Source: Pyramidobacter piscolens
Lineage (GTDB): Bacteria; Synergistota; Synergistia; Synergistales; Dethiosulfovibrionaceae
Assembly: GCA_004558205.1 (NCBI GenBank)
Contig: SFDM01000005.1
Coordinates: forward strand, 1 to 64,000
Direction of reading: 5' to 3'
Length of the DNA: 64,000 nt
This document shows, in pieces, positions 14,941 through 26,944 of this stretch (positions are counted from its first letter, which is position 1; each line of letters starts with the position of its first letter). The notes beneath the pieces are model-generated. The model was not told the DNA's origin and did not search any database. It was given only the letters and a program-made list of their open reading frames with translations. The position numbers and the translations under genes were made by a program.

Positions 14941-17900
14941 CAGAACCCCGCGTAAGCGGGGATGAACCGGCGACAGAAATCCGTCCGCCCCTCGTACAAT
15001 CCAGAACCCCGCGTAAGCGGGGATGAACCTAAAAAAAGTCATCGCCCCATCTGCGGCGACAGCAGAACCCCGCGTAAGCGGGGATGAACCTCGAGGGCTT
15101 GACAGGGAGCTTCCGATGAGTTACAGAACCCCGCGTAAGCGGGGATGAACCGTCTGACCATTGGCGCGGCTACACGCAAATCATCAGAACCCCGCGTAAG
15201 CGGGGATGAACCCGCCAGTTACCGACGGGACTTGGACATGCGCGCCAGAACCCCGCGTAAGCGGGGATGAACCTTAAATGGCATTACTTGGAAATGATTT
15301 TACAGACAGAACCCCGCGTAAGCGGGGATGAACCCGGGCTGTGGCAAGCTAAAGACAGGTCGGGAAGCAGAACCCCGCGTAAGCGGGGATGAACCCCGGT
15401 CCAGCAGCCGCCGCAGTGCCTTCTTGTCCAGAACCCCGCGTAAGCGGGGATGAACCTTCACTTGCCATTTTATCTTCTCACCCCCGAGTCAGAACCCCGC
15501 GTAAGCGGGGATGAACCGGAGATCAACAACGAGCGCATACGCTACAACGCCAGAACCCCGCGTAAGCGGGGATGAACCTATTTAGTCATACATATGCGCT
15601 TGACAACTTAACAGAACCCCGCGTAAGCGGGGATGAACCGATGACGGGTCAATCCGGGCTAATGCTGCCTTTCAGAACCCCGCGTAAGCGGGGATGAACC
15701 CGTGCTACAGCCGGTCACGATTTTTCACTTGCCCAGAACCCCGCGTAAGCGGGGATGAACCTTTGTAGTTTGTTTCTGGCTTTGAAGCAGCTGCCAGAAC
15801 CCCGCGTAAGCGGGGATGAACCCACCAGCGCTATTAGAGTACGCCGCGTTTCCGTCAGAACCCCGCGTAAGCGGGGATGAACCCAGAATGACCCTGTATG
15901 CCCGCGCTGTGGTGAACAGAACCCCGCGTAAGCGGGGATGAACCTTATCCCGCGAAAGACGCGGGCGGCCGCTATGGCAGAACCCCGCGTAAGCGGGGAT
16001 GAACCCGTAACGCACGCACGCACAAGCACGTCATCGCACAGAACCCCGCGTAAGCGGGGATGAACCCCGAAGGAGAGGGTATAAATGAAGATTATCGGAC
16101 AGAACCCCGCGTAAGCGGGGATGAACCTGGAAGCGGAACCCCATGAAAAGCCTTCTCGGACAGAACCCCGCGTAAGCGGGGATGAACCTAAAATCCCTTG
16201 ATTTGACTCGCGAGAGCGTGACAGAACCCCGCGTAAGCGGGGATGAACCGTAAACGGATTGGGGGTTGTTTCATGAGTCTGGCAGAACCCCGCGTAAGCG
16301 GGGATGAACCTTTTTTTAAAAAGTGTTGTAGTGTCCATGGTTTCAGAACCCCGCGTAAGCGGGGATGAACCTGCAGTCACGTTCGAGAAAGGACCTGATC
16401 GCCCCAGAACCCCGCGTAAGCGGGGATGAACCTCCATACGCCGATGATGTTACCCTTGGCGTATTCAGAACCCCGCGTAAGCGGGGATGAACCTTAAAAG
16501 GCACCCCGGCGGGCAATTGGATTGAACAGAACCCCGCGTAAGCGGGGATGAACCTTCTGTTCCGCGCGCCTGGAAGCGACTCGGTGCCAGAACCCCGCGT
16601 AAGCGGGGATGAACCGTTTTGGATGGGAGGGATTGAGGGTGAAATGCCCAGAACCCCGCGTAAGCGGGGATGAACCTTGCGGTGTTTTGAGTTTTGCGCG
16701 TGGTACTCTCAGAACCCCGCGTAAGCGGGGATGAACCCCCTGGCGCTCCTGTTTATCCGCAATAAGAGGACAGAACCCCGCGTAAGCGGGGATGAACCCA
16801 CTACCGCTACTATTCCCAGTACCTCCGTTTGCAGAACCCCGCGTAAGCGGGGATGAACCTAAAAAGAGAGGTCGCCCAAAAGGCGGCCTCTTCAGAACCC
16901 CGCGTAAGCGGGGATGAACCCGGGATTGCAGGCGGCCGAATACACGAACCGGACAGAACCCCGCGTAAGCGGGGATGAACCTATTCTGAAAAGTATGATG
17001 GCTCCGATCGCGGCCAGAACCCCGCGTAAGCGGGGATGAACCCCGGAATGAAGTATGACGATATGGCGCAGCTGACAGAACCCCGCGTAAGCGGGGATGA
17101 ACCTCGGCGATCCACTGACAAAAAACCTTTCACCGTCAGAACCCCGCGTAAGCGGGGATGAACCTATTGAAAAAGGGCCGTCACTGGTATTAAACAACAG
17201 AACCCCGCGTAAGCGGGGATGAACCCACCTCCACCTCATCATCTGGTTCTTCAATTTCCAGAACCCCGCGTAAGCGGGGATGAACCCTCAAGCTCTGCCG
17301 AAAGGCATACGGAAAATAGCAGAACCCCGCGTAAGCGGGGATGAACCCGGTCGAGGAAGACGACGAAGTGACAGTGTTTGCAGAACCCCGCGTAAGCGGG
17401 GATGAACCCAGCCGCCCCCCTTCCAGAATAGGGGCAAAAAACAGAACCCCGCGTAAGCGGGGATGAACCTATCAAATTCCCCGCTGTCACACCGCCCCAA
17501 TGCAGAACCCCGCGTAAGCGGGGATGAACCTTCACGACGTGGTGAAATGTTTCTTCCTCTATACAGAACCCCGCGTAAGCGGGGATGAACCTGCACTCAC
17601 GGTCGAAAGAGGACCGATCGCCACCAGAACCCCGCGTAAGCGGGGATGAACCCACCTGCACTTCGTCTTCTTCTTCTTCAATCTCCAGAACCCCGCGTAA
17701 GCGGGGATGAACCCGTAGACAGCTACAGCGCCGAAGGCATGGCGTCCAGAACCCCGCGTAAGCGGGGATGAACCTCGAGGGCTTGACAGGGAGCTCCCGA
17801 TGAGTTACAGAACCCCGCGTAAGCGGGGATGAACCGCCTACGGAAGAGACATTAGCATTGAAGAGGGTCAGAACCCCGCGTAAGCGGGGATGAACCTTTC

Positions 17901-20900
17901 CCGCAGGGGTGTCCTGCAGTTCGGGGCTGCAGAACCCCGCGTAAGCGGGGATGAACCCCAGTGAAGAATATTTCTTCACAGACTACGAGGCAGAACCCCG
18001 CGTAAGCGGGGATGAACCGCCTACGGAAGAGACATTAGCATTGAAGAGGGTCAGAACCCCGCGTAAGCGGGGATGAACCGATGGAAGGCATGGGCCACGA
18101 CAAGGCCATGCGCAGAACCCCGCGTAAGCGGGGATGAACCGGGCGTTGACTTTTCCAGCCTGTTTGACTTCCACAGAACCCCGCGTAAGCGGGGATGAAC
18201 CGATTAAAAAGATTAAAGATGTCATGCCGAAACACAGAACCCCGCGTAAGCGGGGATGAACCCACAGCTGGACTCATGACGCCGACATACGCCGCCAGAA
18301 CCCCGCGTAAGCGGGGATGAACCCTTGCCACGACATGGAAGGCGATTGCGAGGCTTCAGAACCCCGCGTAAGCGGGGATGAACCCAAGATGAAGCCTATG
18401 GATATTAAAGCATTGAGCAGAACCCCGCGTAAGCGGGGATGAACCTCAGCAAGGCTTAGCCTTCGGGCTACCTCCGCTCAGAACCCCGCGTAAGCGGGGA
18501 TGAACCCTGCACGCGCTCATGACTTGCGGCGTTCCACTACAGAACCCCGCGTAAGCGGGGATGAACCGCGTTGTCAGCTGCTGCACCTGCGACGGCGGCG
18601 CAGAACCCCGCGTAAGCGGGGATGAACCTCCAGCGGGGAGCCAAGGCGGCGGAATGCCTGGCAGAACCCCGCGTAAGCGGGGATGAACCTTGTTTTTTGA
18701 CTCATGGGAAGCCTGGTGGTTCCAGAACCCCGCGTAAGCGGGGATGAACCTCAGCGTAGCACGAATTGACCGATTTGGGCTAACAGAACCCCGCGTAAGC
18801 GGGGATGAACCTCCACTATTGACAGACACGCAAGAGTGTGGTACCAGAACCCCGCGTAAGCGGGGATGAACCGGCTAGCCTACGGGGCTACCTCTGCTAC
18901 TGACTCAGAACCCCGCGTAAGCGGGGATGAACCTATTCTTTTTAAAGCTTTTTCCCATTTTTCAACCAGAACCCCGCGTAAGCGGGGATGAACCTTCTCG
19001 GGTTGAGAGTAAAATAAATCCCTCATGCAGAACCCCGCGTAAGCGGGGATGAACCGTCAAGGCATGTAAAAGGTTGGTTCTCAAAGCACAGAACCCCGCG
19101 TAAGCGGGGATGAACCCGCAGGCCCTGACTGAATCCGGCTGGATTCACGCAGAACCCCGCGTAAGCGGGGATGAACCGTTTCGTAGGTAAAGCGCGCTTG
19201 GTGTCGGTCGCAGAACCCCGCGTAAGCGGGGATGAACCGTCCCAGCTTGCCGGCGTTGATCCTCCGGCGATCAGAACCCCGCGTAAGCGGGGATGAACCG
19301 TCGTGGTGGAAAGGGGGAGGGGAGGCACCCGACAGAACCCCGCGTAAGCGGGGATGAACCGGTATGATACAATGCAATCACGGTCGAAAAAGACAGAACC
19401 CCGCGTAAGCGGGGATGAACCTTATGGAGGTAAACAAGATGAAACCGATGACGACAGAACCCCGCGTAAGCGGGGATGAACCCTCTTCGGCGTAGTACGC
19501 TCCAAGGTCATAATCCAGAACCCCGCGTAAGCGGGGATGAACCTTATCAATATTAATCTGAGTTTTGGCCTCCTTACAGAACCCCGCGTAAGCGGGGATG
19601 AACCTAGTCTAAATATTTGTACATGCATTGCCCCTTGCAGAACCCCGCGTAAGCGGGGATGAACCTTATGGCGCTAGTCACTGCAATGCCTAGAGCCGCA
19701 GAACCCCGCGTAAGCGGGGATGAACCCGCGCGCTGTTATGGTAGAATGTGTTTGCATCACAGAACCCCGCGTAAGCGGGGATGAACCCAGGCGGGACATG
19801 CTATACCAGGTACCGAGCGCCAGAACCCCGCGTAAGCGGGGATGAACCCCACGGCGATGTACGCCCCGCTTTTGGTTCTTGCAGAACCCCGCGTAAGCGG
19901 GGATGAACCCGTTGTTATTACGGTTGTTAAAAGCGGGTCTCACAGAACCCCGCGTAAGCGGGGATGAACCTCGTGCTACCTTGATTTTATGATTATATGT
20001 GTGCAGAACCCCGCGTAAGCGGGGATGAACCCGTCTTCACTTCATTGTTTGGTTCTTCAATCTCCAGAACCCCGCGTAAGCGGGGATGAACCTCCCACCA
20101 CTGATAGGAGTCCTCGTCCATCTCCCAGAACCCCGCGTAAGCGGGGATGAACCGGGCGCGCCCCTTTGGTGTGAGTGTGGCAAGTTCAGAACCCCGCGTA
20201 AGCGGGGATGAACCCCAGATCGCCACTCATCAGCAAGGCTAAAGCCTCAGAACCCCGCGTAAGCGGGGATGAACCGGTCATGTTGGAGCAGTCGGCAAGC
20301 TCTGTTTGCAGAACCCCGCGTAAGCGGGGATGAACCTACATCGTGTGAATACTTTGGTTCATGGACTCTCAGAACCCCGCGTAAGCGGGGATGAACCTCT
20401 GAGTTTTGAGCCTCCTTAGCGCCCAAAGCGCAGAACCCCGCGTAAGCGGGGATGAACCCCAGTCCCAGTCACTTTTACAGACCGCCTCGCTCAGAACCCC
20501 GCGTAAGCGGGGATGAACCTTTGGGTTTTTGCGCTCTCACGGAAGGCCTCGACAGAACCCCGCGTAAGCGGGGATGAACCCCAGCGCGTCATTCCCGACG
20601 CACTTTCATGGGTCAGAACCCCGCGTAAGCGGGGATGAACCTGGTCTTTGCCGGCACCGTGAACGGAACGGGCGCAGAACCCCGCGTAAGCGGGGATGAA
20701 CCATACTAGAGGATAGGGGGATAGAGCGGGCTGGACAGAACCCCGCGTAAGCGGGGATGAACCCTTCTGGGTCTCTGGCGATCGCGCCTCACAGAGCAGA
20801 ACCCCGCGTAAGCGGGGATGAACCTTGTAGTATTTCATTTTTGCCCTCTTTCCGCCGCAGAACCCCGCGTAAGCGGGGATGAACCCTGCCGCCTTCACGG

Positions 20901-21129
20901 CATTAGTTTTTATTTTACCAGAACCCCGCGTAAGCGGGGATGAACCCGGGATTGTAACCGGCTGAATACACGAGACGGACAGAACCCCGCGTAAGCGGGG
21001 ATGAACCTTCCATATACCTCCACTTCCGATGTTTCATTATCAGAACCCCGCGTAAGCGGGGATGAACCTGGTCCCTTTCGTGTACTCTCCCATATTTGTT
21101 ACAGAACCCCGCGTAAGCGGGGATGAACC
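14941..21129 (+). CRISPR. Type I-E CRISPR array 1, first block (102 repeats)
   Basis: The 28-nt repeat begins CAGAACCCCGCG and ends GCGGGGATGAACC, and recurs with a 61-bp period: 6161 bp between first and last repeat is 101 periods. Spacers are 33 nt counted after the 28-nt repeat. The first spacer base is almost never A. The repeat stem is CCCCGC/GCGGGG with a GTAA loop, as expected for Cas6e. Near-identical spacers occur at 15091 and 17775, 16921 and 20947, and 17226/17653/20032; an exact duplicate occurs at 17836 and 18019. Confidence 0.98.
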
Positions 21130-21333
21130 GTTTATGTAGCTTGGAAAGTGCGCGGAGCTCATGTTTTTGTTGTTGAAAACGTAAATGGGAAAATCCACTA
21201 CCTATGTCCTCAGAGTGCCGACAAAGATTGCGTATCATGGTTTTCTAAGGTGAGGCGAGGGATGACTTCTATTTGTCGTATAGATAACTTAAAGCCCTCA
21301 GGGGAAATAATCGAATGCTGCAATCCTGTGTAA
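21130..21333 (+). pseudogene. C-terminal fragment of a papain-fold (glutamine-deamidase-like) toxin inside the array
   Basis: The frame is open from the first base after the repeat (VYVAWKV-RGAHVFVVENVNGKI...) to a stop at 21333, so about 68 codons without a start of its own. The order 'W-K - HVF-V-N-NGK-PQS - Ser/Trp-F - RIDNL' is that of the C-terminus of papain-fold toxin domains found on phage MuF-type minor head proteins and polymorphic toxins. The catalytic His (GAHVF) is present, but the usual Asp before PQ is Cys (LCPQS). The catalytic Cys would lie in the missing N-terminal part, so the fragment should be inactive. Confidence 0.6.
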
Positions 21334-21345
21334 GGGGGAGTGGAA

Positions 21346-21618
21346 ATGCCAGTAACAATACGCGAGGCCGTAACAGTCGCAAAAAAAGAGGCAGAAGCTA
21401 AAGGGCTTTTGCTAGAAGGTGTATGCATTGAAAATCAGGACGGCTGGCGGTTTTCTTTTATCGATAAAAGAACAAAACGTCCGCTCCCCGACGACACGAT
21501 CCCGTTTGTCGATAGAGAAGGCAGGTTTGAGTGCGAATTTAGAGGCATTCCGCCGGCGCCAATAAAAAACGCTAAAGACGTGAATATCTCTAAGTATATC
21601 GTGAATTCGGGCGTGTAA
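21346..21618 (+). CDS. Probable immunity protein (Imm35/YrhB-like) inside CRISPR array
   Basis: 90 aa, ATG at 21346 behind GGGGGAG, 12 bp after the toxin-tail stop. The sequence VTIREAVTVAKKEAEA, then ENQDGWRFSFID and a Pro-rich GIPPAPI tail, resembles the small 'A-x2-A ... GW-F-F' immunity proteins placed after papain-fold toxins. The family assignment is tentative. The gene looks intact (RBS, start, stop, terminator), unlike the toxin fragment before it. Confidence 0.55.
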   Translation: MPVTIREAVTVAKKEAEAKGLLLEGVCIENQDGWRFSFIDKRTKRPLPDDTIPFVDREGRFECEFRGIPPAPIKNAKDVNISKYIVNSGV

Positions 21619-21649
21619 TATGCCCTTAATCCTCTGAATAGTAAACAGT

Positions 21650-21682
21650 AAAAGCCGCGCCTCAATCGAGGGCGGCTTTTTT
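21650..21682 (+). terminator. Terminator at the end of the array-1 insert
   Basis: AAAGCCGC pairs with GCGGCTTT, followed by a T run, just 16 bp before the next CRISPR repeat. It came in with the insert and could reduce transcription into the second block. Confidence 0.8.
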
Positions 21683-21698
21683 CATATGATGAAAGGAG

Positions 21699-24600
21699 CA
21701 GAACCCCGCGTAAGCGGGGATGAACCTTGCCGTGTTCTCAGCTGAAAGAGCGGCGAAGGCAGAACCCCGCGTAAGCGGGGATGAACCTTGACTCATGGGA
21801 CGCCTGGTGCTTCCTGCATACAGAACCCCGCGTAAGCGGGGATGAACCGCGCGCTTTACCCTCGAAGCTTGCCACACTCACCAGAACCCCGCGTAAGCGG
21901 GGATGAACCGTTTACGTTTAGTGATGTTGAGATTAGGGTTGTCAGAACCCCGCGTAAGCGGGGATGAACCTTCTTTTGCTTCTGATTTTCGACTGCGGAG
22001 GATCAGAACCCCGCGTAAGCGGGGATGAACCTTCTTCAATCACTTGACGCCACACGCCGAAAGGCAGAACCCCGCGTAAGCGGGGATGAACCTCCGCTAT
22101 GATTGACTCGACAAGGGCGCGCCCCCAGAACCCCGCGTAAGCGGGGATGAACCCGATTAATATCGGTAAGGCTTGCTTGTCCCAACCAGAACCCCGCGTA
22201 AGCGGGGATGAACCTGACTAAGTGGAGATTTTATGAGAACGCAGTGGCAGAACCCCGCGTAAGCGGGGATGAACCTTGCATCTTCCCGGCAAGCGATCGC
22301 CTGTGATACAGAACCCCGCGTAAGCGGGGATGAACCTATGACTTCTGGTGAATGGCAAGTTACTTTTGCCAGAACCCCGCGTAAGCGGGGATGAACCCTA
22401 GTCTTTCCGTAGCAGAGATATACTGCTTACCAGAACCCCGCGTAAGCGGGGATGAACCTACCGCGCTAGCCATGAACCAGCGCGGCGAAATCAGAACCCC
22501 GCGTAAGCGGGGATGAACCCTTTTTCATTAAACAGCTCGTCTTCTGGTGTCACAGAACCCCGCGTAAGCGGGGATGAACCCCCGTTACCGTCGTTATCCA
22601 CAGCATTTTCATACAGAACCCCGCGTAAGCGGGGATGAACCTCCACTAACTCAGCTTTTACAAGCCGTTGCATACAGAACCCCGCGTAAGCGGGGATGAA
22701 CCTGATTCACGTTAAAATCTCACGCTTGACATACCCAGAACCCCGCGTAAGCGGGGATGAACCTCTCACGCTTGACATACCACTGAGAGCATGTTACAGA
22801 ACCCCGCGTAAGCGGGGATGAACCCCTTTATCTAGGTCATGGAATAGCTTGAAAAAACAGAACCCCGCGTAAGCGGGGATGAACCGTATTCCTGTTCCTT
22901 CGGTATAGTACGCTCCAACAGAACCCCGCGTAAGCGGGGATGAACCTTATGAAAATCGAAAACGAAAAAAGCGCTTGACCAGAACCCCGCGTAAGCGGGG
23001 ATGAACCTCCAATAAATCTCATTTATATTCTCCTTCGTTTCAGAACCCCGCGTAAGCGGGGATGAACCCAGTAGTAATAACACCTCTTAGCACTTTATCA
23101 TCAGAACCCCGCGTAAGCGGGGATGAACCCACCGTGTAAAGCCTTGCAACAGCTGGATTTACCAGAACCCCGCGTAAGCGGGGATGAACCCGTAATGCCG
23201 TCTATAGTCTAGACGTGATACCACAGAACCCCGCGTAAGCGGGGATGAACCCAGGGCTTATCGCCGCCGCGTTAGGTGTACAAGCAGAACCCCGCGTAAG
23301 CGGGGATGAACCTTATGCAATGCGGTCAAATTGAAGTCTGCGAAGCAGAACCCCGCGTAAGCGGGGATGAACCTTATTTCAAATTGCAGGACTTCGAGTC
23401 GGTACACAGAACCCCGCGTAAGCGGGGATGAACCTTCTGATATCTTGACAGCGCCTTCTGCTGTAGCCAGAACCCCGCGTAAGCGGGGATGAACCTTTTG
23501 AAAAAGGGCGAAGGCGTTTTCACGGAAACAGAACCCCGCGTAAGCGGGGATGAACCGTTGTTAGGGCTGAATTAAAATGCTCTATCACACAGAACCCCGC
23601 GTAAGCGGGGATGAACCTGTGCTTCAGGCTTAAGGCGCTGGCGATTGAGCCAGAACCCCGCGTAAGCGGGGATGAACCTCGCGCTAAGCGTTTGCGGGCG
23701 CTTGGGAACTGCAGAACCCCGCGTAAGCGGGGATGAACCTTGGTATGATCCCGGGCAAAACACTGCTTGTGGCAGAACCCCGCGTAAGCGGGGATGAACC
23801 CCAGTCCAGCACGCCATCCCACAACTTTTCCCACAGAACCCCGCGTAAGCGGGGATGAACCCAGCGGCCTTCCCTCTCGTTCCAGAGAGGACACCAGAAC
23901 CCCGCGTAAGCGGGGATGAACCTTCGAGCAGTTCTACTTGTTCGGCCTCTTTCGCCAGAACCCCGCGTAAGCGGGGATGAACCTAGTGACAAAACACTAA
24001 GCCCCGCGTAGCGGAGCAGAACCCCGCGTAAGCGGGGATGAACCTACGTTGCATTGCAGTCATGACAGTACCTTTTGCAGAACCCCGCGTAAGCGGGGAT
24101 GAACCCATTGCGATAGAGATAGACGGCAAAACGCACAACAGAACCCCGCGTAAGCGGGGATGAACCTACGAACAATTTTATAAAGTTTACCCTCGCCATC
24201 AGAACCCCGCGTAAGCGGGGATGAACCGGAACAGCCGGACTGCCACGCGCCAGCAGTGCACAGAACCCCGCGTAAGCGGGGATGAACCGTGGATGGCCCA
24301 CACCCTCTGCACCATCATTTGCAGAACCCCGCGTAAGCGGGGATGAACCTGTTAGTCCACGATATGACGCCACCGCTGCTGACAGAACCCCGCGTAAGCG
24401 GGGATGAACCGTTAGAAAAAGCATGTTTGAGTCATGCTTTGATCAGAACCCCGCGTAAGCGGGGATGAACCTACACAGCTTCATGTACCTGTGTCACACA
24501 CATACAGAACCCCGCGTAAGCGGGGATGAACCCAGCCTTAGACCTGCTTTGTTTTGCTTTTAGGCCAGAACCCCGCGTAAGCGGGGATGAACCCTTGCCC

Positions 24601-24898
24601 TTCGCTATAGTTTTTGATCTTGACACCAGAACCCCGCGTAAGCGGGGATGAACCTGACCTCGCGGCGCGCGGGAAGGTCAAGGCGTGCAGAACCCCGCGT
24701 AAGCGGGGATGAACCAATATCGTACTTAATCATGACAGATTTAATTTTCAGAACCCCGCGTAAGCGGGGATGAACCTCTCCAATGCTTGAATATCTCTTA
24801 CGACTTTAGCAGAACCCCGCGTAAGCGGGGATGAACCCCGCACTGGCTGCTGAGCTGACGGGGACGACGGCAGAACCCCGCGTAAGCGGGGATGAACC
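21699..24898 (+). CRISPR. Type I-E CRISPR array 1, second block (53 repeats)
   Basis: Same repeat and 61-bp period as the first block (3172 bp = 52 periods). Adjacent spacers at 22703 and 22764 overlap by 18 nt (TCTCACGCTTGACATACC), i.e. they come from protospacers offset by 15 bp. The last repeat (24871-24898) is perfect, with no degenerate trailer, and a large hairpin follows after four bases. Confidence 0.98.
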
Positions 24899-24902
24899 AC
24901 TG

Positions 24903-24952
24903 GGGAGGCCTTGAAGAAAAGTTCCACATGGAACTTTTCTTCAAGGCCTCCC
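24903..24952. repeat. Perfect 24-bp-arm hairpin with parS-like core at array end
   Basis: Arms 24903-24926 and 24929-24952 are perfect complements around a 2-nt centre. The core GTTCCACATGGAAC differs from the parS core GTTCCACGTGGAAC at one base. It may act as terminator of the CRISPR transcript, as a weak ParB site, or both. Confidence 0.7.
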
Positions 24953-25422
24953 TTGATTATGAAATCCGAGCGGCTGCAGTCTCTAATCGGTGGCTGATTG
25001 ATACTAATTATCAATAGAACAGCTGAACTTAACGTCCGGGGCCGGCCCGAGGAACATGCAGTCGCTAAAGACTATCTCGGCCTGTTCGGCCTGCCTATAC
25101 TCGCTAGGTGGTTACCCCTCGGGTCGTCCCCTCCGTGCCTATTTTGCGTTTTTATTGCAAAATAGTATGACGGGCTGTCGGCTGAGCGTGCTGGATTCTT
25201 CCTTGCTGATACAGAATTATTTTGTCATGTATTTTTGGAATGCAACTTCATTATTAAATTTTTATGAGTTTTTCAACTTATTATTTTACAAATCTCTGTT
25301 ATTCTGTCACATATTCCTCTATAATTACAATGCTAAAGTGTTGATAGTATATCAATGCGCCGGTGAGGCTGGCTCTCTCACCGGCGCTGCCGTGCAGAAT
25401 TTGTTCAGGCAAGGAGATTTTC
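24953..25422. other. Intergenic region upstream of MATE gene
   Basis: No gene recognised; AT-rich after 25200. It contains a perfect 11-bp inverted repeat GCGCCGGTGAG / CTCACCGGCGC (25357-25367 and 25377-25387, 9-nt loop), 35 bp before the MATE start. The repeat has no T run, so it is more likely an operator or mRNA structure than a terminator. Confidence 0.45.
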
Positions 25423-26944
25423 ATGCAGGATAAAACTTTATTGATGGGGATAGCTCCGGTTCCCCGCTTGATTCTTCGTTTCGCGCTGTCCTCTATGGGC
25501 GGGTTGATGGTTCACGCGCTGTACAACATCGTGGACAGTTTCTTTATTGGGCGTTATGTCGGCCCTGACGGGCTGGCTCCCCTTTCCGTCGCCTTTCCAC
25601 TGGGGCAGATGGTGGTCATTGCCTTTGCCTCGCTCATAGGCGTGGGCACGGCGTCGCAGATCTTACGCCACCTGGGGGCGCGGGACTACGCTCGGGCGCA
25701 GCTGGCTCTCGGCAACGGACTTTTCGCGTCGGCGCTCTGCCTTTGCCTTGTCATGCTGCCGCTGGCGCTCAAGATGCCTCAGGCCATCATGCTTTGCGGC
25801 GCCCGAGGCCACGGTGATGCCCATCACGAAAGCCTACCTGGGCATCTGCATGCCCGCCCTTCCCCTATATTTCCTCACGATCGTGTTTATGCGCACCATA
25901 CGCGTCGAGGGTCGGCCTCAGTGGGCCATGATAGCGGGGGCTCTTGTCAACGTGGTCCTGGATTGGTATTTTATCGCCCGGCTTAACATGGGGGTCGCCG
26001 GGGCCGCTTGGGGCACCATCATCGCGCAGGCTGCGGCATTCCTGTGGGTAGGTTTCTTTTACGCGCGGCGCCGGGGCGCGCTGGGGTTTTTGCTGGGGAG
26101 CCTGCGCCCCCGCTGGGCTGTCCTGCGGGAAACGCTCTCCGTCGGCGCCTCCACCTTTCTGTTCAGGATATTCCTCTCGGTCAGCATGGGCGTCATCAAC
26201 ATGCTCTTACGGCAATACGGCGGCGGAATCGCCGTCTCGGCCATGGGGATCTTCCTTGGCCTGAACAGCTTCCTTTTCATGCCCGTCTCGGGGATTTGCG
26301 TCGGCTGCAGCCCGCTGATCGGCTACAACTACGGCGGCCATAATTTCAGCCGCCTGCGCCGGACCGTGAAGATCACCATGATGCTGGCCGTGGGGTACTG
26401 CACGTTGTCAACCGTTCTGACGGTTTTCTGGGCTGAAGCCTTTGCGGCCCCTTTTTCGAAGGGAAATGATGAACTGCTGCGCATCGCGGCGCGCTCGCTG
26501 CGCATTGGGTACGCCAGCCTGCCTTTCAGCGGCGTCTGTCTGATTTCCATTTCTATCCTGGAATCGCTGGAGCTGGCAAAGACGGCGTGCTGTTTCAACC
26601 TGGTCCGGCAGCTGTCCCTGATTTCCGTTCTTCTGGTGCTTCCCCGGTTTCTAGGCGTGGACGGCGTATGGCTGACCTTCTTTGTGACGGCGTTTGCCGA
26701 GGGCGTCGGGGGCGCTTTGCTGGTAAAGTGGCACATTGTGCGTCTCGGGGTCTGGGGGGCAAGGGCGGAAAGCTGCGAACCGATGCCGCGTCTCCGGAGG
26801 CTTCCTCCGCCTGGCGGGCTGTCTGACCGCCGAAAGGCGCGGGGACGCTATTCCGGCGCCGGGCCGCTCCGGTGGGGAAGTCTGCGTTCCCGTTCAAAAA
26901 ATGTTCCACGTGGAACATTTTTTGAACGGGAAAACGTTTCATAA
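25423..26944 (+). pseudogene. MATE-family efflux transporter, frameshifted
   Basis: The start ATG follows AAGGAG. Frame 1 gives a typical MATE N-terminus (ALYNIVDSFFIGRYVGPDGLAPLSVAFP, GVGTASQILRHLGARD), then reads into nonsense after MLCGA near 25803. The +1 frame continues exactly where the family would: EATVMPITKAYLGICMPALPLYFL, then RTIRVEGRPQWAMIAGALVNVVLDWYFI, MPVSGICVGCSPLIGYNYGG, down to VKWHIVRLGVW. One extra C in the CCC at 25802-25804 explains it. The last 50 residues before the stop are unlike MATE proteins and run through a parS palindrome, so the natural stop may also be lost. A real pseudogene or an assembly error are both possible. Confidence 0.8.
26889..26930. promoter_or_regulatory. 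parS: parS site within a 42-bp perfect palindrome
   Basis: TGTTCCACGTGGAACA (26902-26917) is the classical ParB-binding parS sequence. The symmetry extends to 42 bp (26889-26930) with no spacer, adding AAAAA and GTTCA arms. ParB bound here would nucleate chromosome-segregation complexes. Confidence 0.85.

Noticed and set aside
15715..24424. Many minus-strand open frames across the CRISPR arrays with recurring RFIPAYAGF, VHPRLRGVL and SSPLTRGS units
   Set aside because: They are translations of the repeat in its three minus-strand frames. They look like repetitive proteins but have no starts, RBS or coding logic; the 61-bp DNA period explains them. The same holds for 58172-62468.
24871..24952. 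Hairpin at the end of array 1 as a degenerate CRISPR trailer repeat
   Set aside because: Its sequence shares nothing with the repeat; the parS-like core and long arms fit a separate element.
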